Shown here piece after piece: positions 24,011 to 33,489 of a DNA stretch of 64,000 nucleotides; the first letter of the stretch is position 1, and the number at the start of each line of letters is the position of its first letter. A program made the position numbers and the translations under genes. The stretch comes from JAXGQE01 sp040766585 (GTDB taxonomy: Bacteria > Bacillota > SLNR01), in the NCBI GenBank assembly GCA_040766585.1, contig JAXGQE010000006.1, forward strand, positions 62,001 to 126,000. Reading direction: 5' to 3'. Under the pieces are notes generated by a model. It ran no database searches, was not told the DNA's origin, and was given only the letters and a program-made list of their open reading frames with translations.

Positions 24011-25744
24011 CTATATCCCCAGAGTTCTTCGAATCTCTTCCTCAACATGTTTCTTTTTGATTAGCGCAGCTTCTTTTCCGTCCCCTCGTACCCCAAAGTA
24101 TATTTTCATCTTGGGTTCGGTTCCGGAAGGTCGAACACAAAACCAGGTTCCGTCTTCAGTCACCGCTTTCCAACTGTTGCTTTTGGGCAGTGGAATCGGG
24201 CGGCTCATTTTTCCCGCACAATCCAATTCAACCTGGGCCTCATAGTCAAAGACTCGAGCCAAAGGACTGCCCCCCACGGTTTTTGCAGCATCATTTCTCA
24301 GTTTCTCCATCACTCGATCAATCTGGGTTGTCTCGCCAGGCGGCAGACTGATGCTGATCAGATCTTCATAGTAATGTCCGTATTGAGAATAGATTCCGTC
24401 TAGGGCTTCATGCATGGTCTTCCCCTGCTTCAAATAGAATGCTGCAACTTCGCTGGCAAACATGGCTGCCTGAATTCCATCTTTATCGCGAACAAAGTCG
24501 CCTACCAGATACCCATAGCTTTCTTCATAACCGAAAAGGAATATCATCGTACCATGATCCACTTTCTCTTTGATCACTTCTCCGATGTATTTGAAGCCTG
24601 TCAAAGTTTCCACCACTTCCACGCCAAAAGAGCGGGCAATTTCCTTCCCCAGATCGGAGGTCACCACCGTTTGAACCATGATCCCGTTGGCCGGTAGCCT
24701 GCCTGCCTTTTTTCTTTGGGATAAAATATAGTGAAGCATCAAACACCCCAGCTGATTGCCCGTAATGGGAATATATTCACCCTGTCCGTCGTGGACCGCC
24801 ATCCCCAGTCGGTCGGCATCCAGATCGGTAGCCATCAACAGATCTGCCTGCACACTTTTGCCGATGGATTCGGCCATCGTATAGACTTCCCAGTCTTCAG
24901 GGTTGGGATACTTTACGGTGGGACAGGAGGCATCCATGACCATTTGTTCGGGAACAAAATGGCCTTCAATAACCGGATTACGTTCAAAAATCAGAGGTAT
25001 ATGCCTTGCACCGGTGCCGTGCAATGGTGTGTAGACCACCTTGACGGTGGGATCACCATCCTGCCACCAGCTTCCGATGCTGCTCAGGTTCATCACTTTT
25101 TCCAGATATTCTTTTTCCAGACTTTCCGGTATCCAGCGCAGCAGTCCCTTGGCCTCCGCCTCCGCTGGATCCAGAACCGGAATCTCCAGTTCATCCTCCA
25201 CTTGCTCAATTCGAGCCATAATCTGATGTGCGAATCCATCGGTAATCTGTCCGCCATCCGGCCCGTACACTTTGTATCCATTATCCGCCGGAGGATTGTG
25301 GCTGGCTGTAATGACGATTCCCGCCTGTGCCTTCAGTTCCCGAACAGCGAATGACAGTAGAGGTGTTGGTGTAGGCTTTGGGAAAAGCCAAGCCGAAATA
25401 CCCTGATAAGACAGCACCGAAGCGGCTTCCTTGGCAAAGCGGAACGAATTTCTGCGAGTGTCGAACGCGATGGCTACAGCAATATCTCCAGTCCCATGAA
25501 CATCCTTTAAATATGCTGCCAGTCCGGCTGTTGCCTTTCGGATCAGATACATATTCATTCTGGATGTTCCTGCACCCATCGGGCCGCGAATCCCACCGGT
25601 TCCAAATGCCAGCCTCCGACCAAATCGATCTTCAATTTCATCTTTGTTCCCTTGAATCTGATCCAGCTCTTCCTTCAATTCCGGATCCATGTCCGGATGT
25701 TGCCGCCAACGTTCATATTCATGATTGACATCCACCCGTTCCAC
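24011..25744 (-). CDS. Phosphohexomutase (phosphoglucomutase/phosphomannomutase)
   Basis: 577 residues, the usual length of PgcA-type enzymes. Landmarks: FGTGGIRGPMGAG near the start, active-site Ser148 in ITASHNPP, metal-binding DLDADRLG, sugar-binding GFKYIGE and GYEESYGYLVGD, and phosphate-binding RPSGTEPKMKIY. It interconverts hexose-6- and hexose-1-phosphates in the cytoplasm. The GDP-mannose pyrophosphorylase gene 6 bp upstream suggests mannose-1-phosphate is its product here. Last gene of a four-gene operon (29532 to 24011). Confidence 0.92.
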   Translation of the reverse strand: MERVDVNHEYERWRQHPDMDPELKEELDQIQGNKDEIEDRFGRRLAFGTGGIRGPMGAGTSRMNMYLIRKATAGLAAYLKDVHGTGDIAVAIAFDTRRNSFRFAKEAASVLSYQGISAWLFPKPTPTPLLSFAVRELKAQAGIVITASHNPPADNGYKVYGPDGGQITDGFAHQIMARIEQVEDELEIPVLDPAEAEAKGLLRWIPESLEKEYLEKVMNLSSIGSWWQDGDPTVKVVYTPLHGTGARHIPLIFERNPVIEGHFVPEQMVMDASCPTVKYPNPEDWEVYTMAESIGKSVQADLLMATDLDADRLGMAVHDGQGEYIPITGNQLGCLMLHYILSQRKKAGRLPANGIMVQTVVTSDLGKEIARSFGVEVVETLTGFKYIGEVIKEKVDHGTMIFLFGYEESYGYLVGDFVRDKDGIQAAMFASEVAAFYLKQGKTMHEALDGIYSQYGHYYEDLISISLPPGETTQIDRVMEKLRNDAAKTVGGSPLARVFDYEAQVELDCAGKMSRPIPLPKSNSWKAVTEDGTWFCVRPSGTEPKMKIYFGVRGDGKEAALIKKKHVEEEIRRTLGI

Positions 25745-25750
25745 CTCACT

Positions 25751-26824
25751 TTACAGGTATTCTTCCCTTTGATCTTCCTTCAGCAGCCGCACCAGTTCTT
25801 TAACATCCTGTGTCCGATGCCTGGGACAGACAAGAATGACGTCTCCATCTTGAACAATCACCAGATTCTGCAGCCCCACCGCAGCAATTAATGACCCTTC
25901 GCTTTGGATATAGCAGTTCTCATTGTCGAATCCCACAAAATGACCATGGACTGCCATACCGTTTTCGTCTGCGTCTGCAATCTCTGCCAGAGCCCCCCAA
26001 CTGCCCAGATCATCCCAGCCGAAATTACCTTCTACCATCAAGATGCGGGGACTTTTCTCCATAATTCCGTAATCAATGGATATAGCCGGCAAATGCGGGA
26101 ATACTTCTTCCAGCACTGTGGCCTGCCCATCGGTTCCAATTGCCGCCTCAATTCTTTGCAGTCCTTCATAGAGAGCCGGCATCTCCTCTTCCATCCGCTG
26201 CAAGATCACAGGCACTCTCCAGATGAATATGCCGCTATTCCAGTAATACCGGTTGTCTCCGTAAAACTTCTCGGCTCGTGGAAGATCCGGTTTTTCAATG
26301 AATCGTTTGACGGAAAAAACAGAAGGATTCTGATCCTTCGTCTCAGCATCCCTCTCAATATATCCATACCCGGTTTCCGGGCGAGTTGGAACAATCCCAA
26401 TGGTTACCAGGGCATCATCCCGAGACGCCCAGGAAAAGCCCTTGTCCAGGCATTCCAAAAACTTTTTGTCTCCTTTGATTAGATGATCGGCAGGAAAAAC
26501 CAGCATACCGGCATCTGGATCCCTCTTTTGAATATGGACAGCCGCCAGCCCGATGCAGGGAGCGGTATTTCTTCCGGCAGGCTCCACGATAAAGTTTTCG
26601 CTTGGCAGTTCCGGAAGCTGCTCCTGAGCCAGCTTCAGATGATGTCTGCCCAGTACAATGTATATATGATCATCGTTAAACATCTTTTTGATTCGATCCA
26701 CAGACTGTTGGAGTAGTGAACGATTCCCAGCCAGGGTAAGAAACTGCTTCGGTCGGTCTGAGCGGCTTTTCGGCCAGAAACGTTCCCCCCGTCCGCCTGC
26801 CATAATCACAGCGTACCGATTCAT
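25751..26824 (-). CDS. manC: Mannose-1-phosphate guanylyltransferase
   Basis: 357 residues. The nucleotide-binding signature is MAGGRGERFWPKSRSDRPKQ (8-27). Also present are LVFPADHLI, GYIERD, FIEKPD near 180-200, and YWNSGIFIW, followed by the closing SIDYGIMEK. It makes GDP-mannose from mannose-1-phosphate and GTP. The short C-terminus lacks the fused isomerase cupin of bifunctional ManC, but a separate cupin gene lies immediately upstream, so the two functions appear split. Part of the mannose/glycan operon. Confidence 0.92.
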   Translation of the reverse strand: MNRYAVIMAGGRGERFWPKSRSDRPKQFLTLAGNRSLLQQSVDRIKKMFNDDHIYIVLGRHHLKLAQEQLPELPSENFIVEPAGRNTAPCIGLAAVHIQKRDPDAGMLVFPADHLIKGDKKFLECLDKGFSWASRDDALVTIGIVPTRPETGYGYIERDAETKDQNPSVFSVKRFIEKPDLPRAEKFYGDNRYYWNSGIFIWRVPVILQRMEEEMPALYEGLQRIEAAIGTDGQATVLEEVFPHLPAISIDYGIMEKSPRILMVEGNFGWDDLGSWGALAEIADADENGMAVHGHFVGFDNENCYIQSEGSLIAAVGLQNLVIVQDGDVILVCPRHRTQDVKELVRLLKEDQREEYL

Positions 26825-26836
26825 GATTGTTCCCCC

Positions 26837-27211
26837 CTATGTGCTGGATGTAGTCCGTCCATAACTATCTTCCAGTCGAACAATATCATCTTCTCCCAGA
26901 TAGCTGCCCATCTGTACTTCAATAAAAATGAACGGATCCTTCTGCCGATTGATGGCTCGATGCAGCATCTCAGCCTGAATGTCGATAGAGTCCCCCGGCT
27001 TCAACACAAACTCTTTGCCGTCCAGAACCACAACACCTTCACCTTTGACTGCCACCCAGTGTTCATGCCGTTTGGCATGCTTTTGGTAACTGAGTTTATG
27101 TCCCGGATTCACAGTGATCTGCTTCACTTTGTAACCGGGTCGTTCCAGCATTACATCCCACCGCCCCCACGGCGGTGTTGCAGATTCAATAAATTCTTTT
27201 TCGGTATGCAT
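26837..27211 (-). CDS. Cupin protein, mannose-6-phosphate isomerase type II-like
   Basis: 124 residues from ATG 27211, behind AAAGGGGGC and just after the upstream stop. The cupin motif lies at HKLSYQKHAKRHEHWVAVKGEG, with metal ligands expected from the His and Glu residues, and a second motif at LKPGDSIDIQAEMLHRAIN. This equals the C-terminal isomerase domain of ManC/AlgA-type proteins, which converts fructose-6-phosphate to mannose-6-phosphate. With the mutase and manC it completes the route to GDP-mannose. Confidence 0.85.
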   Translation of the reverse strand: MHTEKEFIESATPPWGRWDVMLERPGYKVKQITVNPGHKLSYQKHAKRHEHWVAVKGEGVVVLDGKEFVLKPGDSIDIQAEMLHRAINRQKDPFIFIEVQMGSYLGEDDIVRLEDSYGRTTSST

Positions 27212-27225
27212 TTCACAGCCCCCTT

Positions 27226-29532
27226 TCAGTCTTGTTGAAATAGTTCCGACCACTCCGTCAGCCGGTCCCGATAATAGAAGCGGCTAATGAGTTCCCAGCG
27301 ATACAATGAAACCAGGGCCAGGGCAAAGGAGATGGTTGCTTCTGCACCCCGGTTTCTGCTGGCACCATCCGGTTCCAAACCATCCGAGCAAGCTCCGTTA
27401 ATGGAATTGTACAGAGGTTTCCCCAACCGGTTCCGCCCCAGATACCATTGAAATGCAGCATACCCCATCTCCAGATATTTCTCTTTCCCGCTCAGTGCCA
27501 TGGCCAGCATGCATGTTTCAGTCAAGGCTCCGGCATCCACCGGCTGCTGACTGAACAGCGCTCGCTCCTGCCCCCGGTAATACCATCCTTCATTGCCGAT
27601 CATATCAAAGAAGCCGTTCTGATACTGTTCACGAATCAGAAAATCCAATGCATTGAGCCCAGCTTTTAAGTAACGGACATCCCGCAGATGCCTGTACCCC
27701 AAAAGCAGTGTCTGTGCCAGACGGGCATTGTCGTAAGTCAGAAAATCTTCAAACCAGACCCAATCAACCGATCTGTTTTCATTCAGCATATGCAACAGTG
27801 AATCGCAAATGTTTTTCAGCGCAATCTGCGCCGGCTCATAGCTGGGGTGAAGCACCAGATAAGAGGCTAGTCCGCAGGCTGTATATGCCTTGGCCCGTGT
27901 ATATGTCAGCTGGTCGATTAGAGGGATACTTTCTTCAACGATGGTCCGAGCCAGCAGCCCCTGCGCCCGGTTCTGGACCAGTCGGGTTGCTGCCCCCAAT
28001 CCCCACAAACATCGCCCGAATGTGTCTTCGCTGATTTCTTGTTCGGGAAAATTCCGGTTGTAATCCATATAGTTATAGAACCATCCGTCATCACGACGGG
28101 CATGCAGTAAAAATGCCAGATACTTATCCACCATCGTCAAGGCGGATTCATCCCGAAACAGGTTGTAGTACTGCGCGTACGCAACGATAGCCCGACCGGC
28201 ATCGTCGGCTGAATAATCGTGCTTAAAATCCGGGATGCCGTATAGGGTATGCTGGATAATTCCGGTGTCATCGGTCAATTCTTTCAGGTAGTTCAGATTG
28301 ATATCCGGCAGTGTATATACCCGCCCCTGTCGGACCTGTTGAAACTGCCCGGCCGATGATTTGCTGACCACATCTTCAAAAAGATCGGTATATTGATGGG
28401 ATACGATCTCCCATCCCATGGCCTGGCCGGCAATAAAAGCTTCCCCGGCGATGGCACGGCGTTCATCCGGATTTTCAATGAGTTCGGAAATAACTTCCCC
28501 CATTCCGATGGAATCCCTAAAGTTGACCAGTCGTCCCCGTCCATTTGCCAGCGCTTCCCGGGCGTGCAGGTACGGTGTGGATATAATGGTTTTCCCTTTG
28601 CCCAGTGAAAGGCTCAGGACTCCGCTGGTTACCTGTGCATCGGAATGATACGGACAAATCACCACATCCGCAGCTCCCAGATAAAGATCCAGGGTATCGT
28701 CGTCCACAAAACGATTTTCAAACCGGACATTATCCGAAAGTCCCTTTTCCTGAACCAGCGCTTCCAGATATTCCCGATATTCTTCGCCCTCTCTTCGCTT
28801 CACCACAGGATGAGTAATACCCAAAATGATGTAGAGTACATTGGGGTGTTTTTCAATTACTTTCGGCAGCGATTCGATGGCTACTTCAATCCCTTTATTT
28901 CTGCTGAGGAATCCAAATGTCATGATGACGAAGCGATCCGTTAGATTAAGTTTATTCTTATAATAAATAGGATCCAGGTAAAACTTATCGGCGACCCCAT
29001 GAGGAATCAGACGGATTTTAAACTCCGGAACATCGTAGACATCGGTCAGAATTTTAATGGCCAGTCGATTCATAACTACCACCGCTTTTGAAAACGCAGC
29101 CACTTCCACCAGTGTTTTATACTGGCCTGGTGACGGCTTTTCCAGCACAGTATGCAGCGTTGTCACCACGGGTTTGTTCACCCTGCTTAGAAAATCTACG
29201 ATATAGTTCCCGTCGGGGCCGCCGTACAAACCATACTCATGCTGCAGCGAGACCACATCCACGGACGAATCATTAATAGCCTCCGCCGCTTTGTGGTAAT
29301 CCTCCAGGCTCTCCTGCCCGATTTCGAAGGTAACCCGACTGGTGTATTGATATTCCTGCCCGTCATTGAGAGCAATGTAACTGGTGGCTTCCCGCCCCAA
29401 AACATGACTGAGACTGCGGCTGATGCTGTTGGAAAAAGTAGCAATCCCGCACGGCCGAGGCAGTACACTGCTGACAATGGCAATCTGAAGCCTTTTCCGT
29501 ACACTCTTTGCTCCACTTTGAGTAAGAACCAT
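27226..29532 (-). CDS. GT4-like glycosyltransferase fused to an alpha/alpha-toroid-like domain
   Basis: 768 residues. About 15-390 form a GT-B glycosyltransferase: RPCGIATFSNSISRSL, VSLQHEYGLYGG, the acceptor-domain start RFVIMTFGFLSRNKGIEVAI, and a donor site resembling GVLSLSLGKGKTIISTPYLHA. About 410-768 are helical with repeated W/Y-rich segments (FGRCLWGLGAATRLV, AYTACGLASYLVLHP, SFALALVSLYRWELI), like an alpha/alpha-toroid such as those of glycan hydrolases or epimerases. Its donor may be the GDP-mannose made by its operon. ATG 29532 follows AAGGAGGG. The product is not known. Confidence 0.78.
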   Translation of the reverse strand: MVLTQSGAKSVRKRLQIAIVSSVLPRPCGIATFSNSISRSLSHVLGREATSYIALNDGQEYQYTSRVTFEIGQESLEDYHKAAEAINDSSVDVVSLQHEYGLYGGPDGNYIVDFLSRVNKPVVTTLHTVLEKPSPGQYKTLVEVAAFSKAVVVMNRLAIKILTDVYDVPEFKIRLIPHGVADKFYLDPIYYKNKLNLTDRFVIMTFGFLSRNKGIEVAIESLPKVIEKHPNVLYIILGITHPVVKRREGEEYREYLEALVQEKGLSDNVRFENRFVDDDTLDLYLGAADVVICPYHSDAQVTSGVLSLSLGKGKTIISTPYLHAREALANGRGRLVNFRDSIGMGEVISELIENPDERRAIAGEAFIAGQAMGWEIVSHQYTDLFEDVVSKSSAGQFQQVRQGRVYTLPDINLNYLKELTDDTGIIQHTLYGIPDFKHDYSADDAGRAIVAYAQYYNLFRDESALTMVDKYLAFLLHARRDDGWFYNYMDYNRNFPEQEISEDTFGRCLWGLGAATRLVQNRAQGLLARTIVEESIPLIDQLTYTRAKAYTACGLASYLVLHPSYEPAQIALKNICDSLLHMLNENRSVDWVWFEDFLTYDNARLAQTLLLGYRHLRDVRYLKAGLNALDFLIREQYQNGFFDMIGNEGWYYRGQERALFSQQPVDAGALTETCMLAMALSGKEKYLEMGYAAFQWYLGRNRLGKPLYNSINGACSDGLEPDGASRNRGAEATISFALALVSLYRWELISRFYYRDRLTEWSELFQQD

Positions 29533-29567
29533 TGTTGTCCCTCCTTGCAGTTTTTACTCTTTTCTAT

Positions 29568-29598
29568 ATTATACCACAGGCAAGGCACGCTTTGGCAA
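29568..29598 (-). promoter_or_regulatory. Probable promoter of the mannose/glycan operon
   Basis: Minus-strand TATAAT (29568-29573) with TTGCCA (29593-29598) 19 bp upstream. It lies 35 bp before the start of the glycosyltransferase gene, in the divergent intergenic region. Confidence 0.5.
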
Positions 29599-29679
29599 TT
29601 TGTTACATTCCACATTGGAAAAAGGGTTTTGCCGGTAGACAAAGAAATTATTCTCCATGAGTATCTGGAGGTGATTATT

Positions 29680-32600
29680 TTGACCGAACGGGAAACCGAA
29701 TACCAGCAGTCCATTATGGAATCCCTCAAACGCATGAAAAATTTCAGCCGTGTGGATCTGGTGGTGGGTATCCCTTACCTGGCTGGAGAGGAAGAGATCC
29801 AGTCCATCATATCCATCATTGAGTCGGGATTGGATACCTTCTACCCCGGACTGCAGAGCCTGATTATATGTGTGATGGGTTCTTCGAGCAATACGGATGA
29901 ACCCCCCCTATCCAGCAACCATCGTCAGGACCGCATATTCTTTTTGAATTTACCCTCATCTCTTTCAGGAAGAGGTTGGGCAGTGCGCGGACTGATGGAC
30001 ATTGCCCACAAATTGTCTGCTGATCTACTGGTAATCGAACCCAATCTCTTATCCACCGATGAAACGGAAACCACAGAAGGGCTTACTCCGGACTGGATTA
30101 AACTGATGTATCAGCCGATCCATGACGAAGATGTGCTCTTCATACTGCCTCGATTTAAAATGTCCCATCTGGCCAACAGTCTGGGATCGCATTTCATTTT
30201 CCCGCTGCTGGCATCGCTGTTCTCCACAGAACTGCACGGGTGCCTGGATGCCGGCATGGCTATCTCCAAACAAATTCTGCCGGATCTCACTGCAGAACTA
30301 GCCCACGATGGGGAAGAGCTGTACGAATTCGGGTTGAATTATTGGCTGATCTCCCGGATCCTCCAGCTGCAGATCCCCATGGCGGAAGTGTATCTGGGCG
30401 TCAAGCCCCGGACTACATTGCCCGTTGGAATGAATTATTTATTTAGCCAGGCCGCCCATATTTTGTTTCGCTTCATCGATAAAAGTCAGGAAACATGGAA
30501 AAAAACTCCTCCAGGGGTCCGATCTCCCCTGGCCATTGGAAACAGGGAAGATCTTTTCCTCAAGGATCTGGTGGTGGATGTACGACCTCATATTGTCCAG
30601 TTCCGCCGAGGATACAATCGATATTTCGAAGCAATCTGGTCCAGAGTATTTTCCGATGGGATCGTTACCCAACTGGAGCAGTTAATTCGTACAGCCGCAG
30701 CCGGAGAATCCGGATTCAATTTCCCGGCTACACTTTGGGCACAAGTGGTTTATGAAGCCATTATCGCCTATCACTTTATCCCGGAACTGGAAAAAGAAGA
30801 CCTGGTTAGCAGCCTGGCTGCGTTGTTTGAAGGCAGGCTGGCCGGGTATTTTCAAGAGATTGCCGAAAATTCTTCCTGCTCATTGAATCAACCCGGCGTT
30901 GAATACACCGTCTGCCCCCTCAATGCCCGGTCCAATCTGGAATCCCAGGTGGATGCATTCATCAACAGGAAAACCACTTTTATCGAACAGTGGCTGCATC
31001 ACAAAGAAAAACTTCAGCCATTCCTGCCTGAGATATCCTATTGGGAATACATCCCGGGCATACCGATTCTTTTACCCCATGTGGTCCGCTCTCCTTCCGG
31101 TCGAAGTGCCCATGTCTACGGCATCTATGAAAAATTGCTCCAGGAATACACCCTGGAATTTAAAGATTTTATTGCCAAAAATCTAGGCATGACCCCGGAA
31201 GACGGAAGCGAGAAAGTCAGTCAGGGTATGAAGGATATGATCGAAAAACTGGAAAACGACCTGGATGAGCTGCTTCTTCCGGGAAGTCTCCATAACCAGA
31301 ATAGCGTGCACCGTATAACCGAAAAGATTTTTCAACTGTATCCGGCCCCCGAAAGCATGTCCCTCAAAGAAGAAGTCGCCGAAAGACTGCTGAGAGAGAA
31401 TCCCCCCCGGAATCTCATCACTTCCTGGGGCTATTCCGACACCAGCGATCTGCTGGATAACCACAATGCGCTGGATATTCTGGCTCTGGCTCCGTGGTCC
31501 GAAGAGAATCAATACAGTACATTCAATACCCGGTGGCTGCTTGAGAACCTGACCCCCGATGATTTTGAAATGTCGCCGATTCTGCCGGTTGTGGTGGATT
31601 ACACTGAATTCCCTGCGCTGATCGGAATGAGAGAAGCATCAACGCTGGATCATCTGACCAGCCGGGTCGTAATCAGCAACCTGCGGGAAGGCAGCGGCGG
31701 CCAATTCCCGAAAATCCGCTTCCTGACAACCACATTGAAACGAATTATAGAAGCCGAAGAGTACGGGAAAATATGGGACTCATATATTCGAGAATGCGGC
31801 ACCGATGATTTTGCTGAACGCGTCATCAATTCCATCGGTGGACATTGGGGCATCAGTATGTTTTCTGCTCACAGTGTATTTGAACATCTCCAGCAGACGG
31901 TATTGAAGAAAAAGCTGCTGGGCATGGCCACCCATGATTGGGGACTGACGGGTCCTCGCGTTGAGGAAGCTCAGAAAAATATGGAGCGTCTGGCCAAGGT
32001 CTATCATCTGGGTCTGACTCTGCCCGACGGAGTATTCATATCCTGCTGCATCTGGAGTTGGGCCAGCTACAGTTTCAAAGGCGGCAAAGGGATTCCGACC
32101 CCTCTGTCTTTGATGGTCGAACGCCGATGGTTCAGTGGAGAGCTATTTATGCGTCTGTATGAGCATGTTCAAGGAGAACGATCCGAGATCATGCCCATTA
32201 TTGCAGAACTCATGGGACAGGGCAGAGAGAATGAAGATTTGGCCCTGCGCTATCTGGGCAGCGGCACGATGGACACCAAAATCATCGTGGATCAGAAAAT
32301 CGATCGCGATTCACCGCCGGCAGGCCGTCTGTCCCGATCCACTTACAACCCGATTCTAGCACCCATAGCAGCCAACGATTGGGAGAATAAATATGTCCTG
32401 AATTGCGGTGTCATCCGCATCCAGAGTAAGATACATATCTTTTACCGCGCGGTGGGCGACGATGGGAAATCGCGAATCGGTCTGGCCATCACATCCGACG
32501 GCTATCAAATCGAGGACCGACTCTCAGAACCGGTCTTTTCCCCTGAAACAGAACAGGAAAAAATGGGCTGCGAAGACCCCAGGCTGGTGTCCATCGATGG

Positions 32601-33276
32601 CCGAGTCTATATGCTGTATACCGCATACGACGGAGTTGTCCCCCAGATTGCCCTGGCATCGATTTCTCAGAAGGATCTGGTGGCCAGGAAATGGGATCAG
32701 TGGCAGCGGCATGGGATGGTATTCCCGGGATTTCCGAATAAAGATGCGGTTATGTTCCCAGAACGATTTGATGGAAAGCTGGCGTTGTATCACCGTATTG
32801 CGCCCAGCATATGGCTGGCCTATTCAGAAAAATTTGATACACCCTGGCCGCGGGAAGGCCACAAAATCATCATGGGGACCCGCTCTGGAATGGTCTGGGA
32901 TGCTGTGAAAATCGGTGCCGGAGCCCAACCGCTAAAAACAAAGTTCGGCTGGCTCCATATCTACCACGGTGTGGATTATTCATTCCGCTACTCTTTGGGC
33001 GTCTTTGTGACAGCCCTTCATGATCCTGCTCGCCTAATCTACCGGTCTCCCAACCCCATCATGGAGCCGGAAGCGTCCTACGAGCTGGGGGTATCCGGTC
33101 GAAGCTGGGTTCCCAATGTTGTTTTCACCTGCGGGGCCGTTCCTACAGAAGATAGAGAGATTCTGGACGAAGAAGACGAAATTCTGGTCTACTACGGCGG
33201 AGCCGATACAGTTATCGGGGTAGCAACCGCCAAGGTAAAAGACCTGATTCCTGAGAAGTATCGCAAAATGCCATAG
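29680..33276 (+). CDS. Large fusion: glycosyltransferase-like N-terminus, unknown middle, GH130 C-terminus
   Basis: 1,198 residues from TTG 29680, which follows GGAGGTGAT; no in-frame ATG has a ribosome site. Residues about 15-290 resemble a GT-A glycosyltransferase of the GT81/GT2 type (DLVVGIPYLAGEEEIQSII). The DxD position reads Glu120-Pro-Asn (VIEPNL), so activity is uncertain. The middle, about 300-880, matches nothing I recognise. Residues about 889-1198 are a GH130 domain with GCEDPR (Asp966 as the likely general acid), AYSEKFDTPW and YHGVDYSFRYSLG. GH130 enzymes are mannoside phosphorylases or hydrolases. It is transcribed away from the GDP-mannose operon. Confidence 0.82.
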   Translation: MTERETEYQQSIMESLKRMKNFSRVDLVVGIPYLAGEEEIQSIISIIESGLDTFYPGLQSLIICVMGSSSNTDEPPLSSNHRQDRIFFLNLPSSLSGRGWAVRGLMDIAHKLSADLLVIEPNLLSTDETETTEGLTPDWIKLMYQPIHDEDVLFILPRFKMSHLANSLGSHFIFPLLASLFSTELHGCLDAGMAISKQILPDLTAELAHDGEELYEFGLNYWLISRILQLQIPMAEVYLGVKPRTTLPVGMNYLFSQAAHILFRFIDKSQETWKKTPPGVRSPLAIGNREDLFLKDLVVDVRPHIVQFRRGYNRYFEAIWSRVFSDGIVTQLEQLIRTAAAGESGFNFPATLWAQVVYEAIIAYHFIPELEKEDLVSSLAALFEGRLAGYFQEIAENSSCSLNQPGVEYTVCPLNARSNLESQVDAFINRKTTFIEQWLHHKEKLQPFLPEISYWEYIPGIPILLPHVVRSPSGRSAHVYGIYEKLLQEYTLEFKDFIAKNLGMTPEDGSEKVSQGMKDMIEKLENDLDELLLPGSLHNQNSVHRITEKIFQLYPAPESMSLKEEVAERLLRENPPRNLITSWGYSDTSDLLDNHNALDILALAPWSEENQYSTFNTRWLLENLTPDDFEMSPILPVVVDYTEFPALIGMREASTLDHLTSRVVISNLREGSGGQFPKIRFLTTTLKRIIEAEEYGKIWDSYIRECGTDDFAERVINSIGGHWGISMFSAHSVFEHLQQTVLKKKLLGMATHDWGLTGPRVEEAQKNMERLAKVYHLGLTLPDGVFISCCIWSWASYSFKGGKGIPTPLSLMVERRWFSGELFMRLYEHVQGERSEIMPIIAELMGQGRENEDLALRYLGSGTMDTKIIVDQKIDRDSPPAGRLSRSTYNPILAPIAANDWENKYVLNCGVIRIQSKIHIFYRAVGDDGKSRIGLAITSDGYQIEDRLSEPVFSPETEQEKMGCEDPRLVSIDGRVYMLYTAYDGVVPQIALASISQKDLVARKWDQWQRHGMVFPGFPNKDAVMFPERFDGKLALYHRIAPSIWLAYSEKFDTPWPREGHKIIMGTRSGMVWDAVKIGAGAQPLKTKFGWLHIYHGVDYSFRYSLGVFVTALHDPARLIYRSPNPIMEPEASYELGVSGRSWVPNVVFTCGAVPTEDREILDEEDEILVYYGGADTVIGVATAKVKDLIPEKYRKMP

Positions 33277-33286
33277 AATTCCTCAG

Positions 33287-33319
33287 AAAAGCCTGAACCG
33301 ACACTCGGTTCAGGCTTTT
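33287..33319. terminator. Terminator after the GH130 fusion gene
   Basis: Perfect 14-bp stem AAAAGCCTGAACCG with its complement, 5-nt loop, T run after it. Confidence 0.9.
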
Positions 33320-33327
33320 CTATTTCT

Positions 33328-33356
33328 TTGACCCAGATGGCAATAATTCCGATAAT
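33328..33356 (+). promoter_or_regulatory. Promoter of the saccharopine dehydrogenase-like gene
   Basis: TTGACC (33328-33333), 17-bp spacer, GATAAT (33351-33356). The roughly 130-nt leader contains a six-codon ORF (ATG 33391, MGQRIH then TGA) with a good GGAGGAAAT ribosome site. Confidence 0.6.
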
Positions 33357-33489
33357 TTTGTCTCTTTCGACAGAATGGGAGGAAATACCTATGGGACAAA
33401 GAATACATTGATTGGAAGGATATCGCTGCTGCAGGGCTCTGTCCTTACGGGTCCTGACAGCCATCACTTAAGAAAAGGGGGATCATGCC

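Noticed and set aside
29239..29679. Upstream extension of the GH130-fusion ORF by 147 codons
   Set aside because: This part is antisense to the glycosyltransferase gene. The GGAGGTGAT site before TTG 29680 gives a better start.
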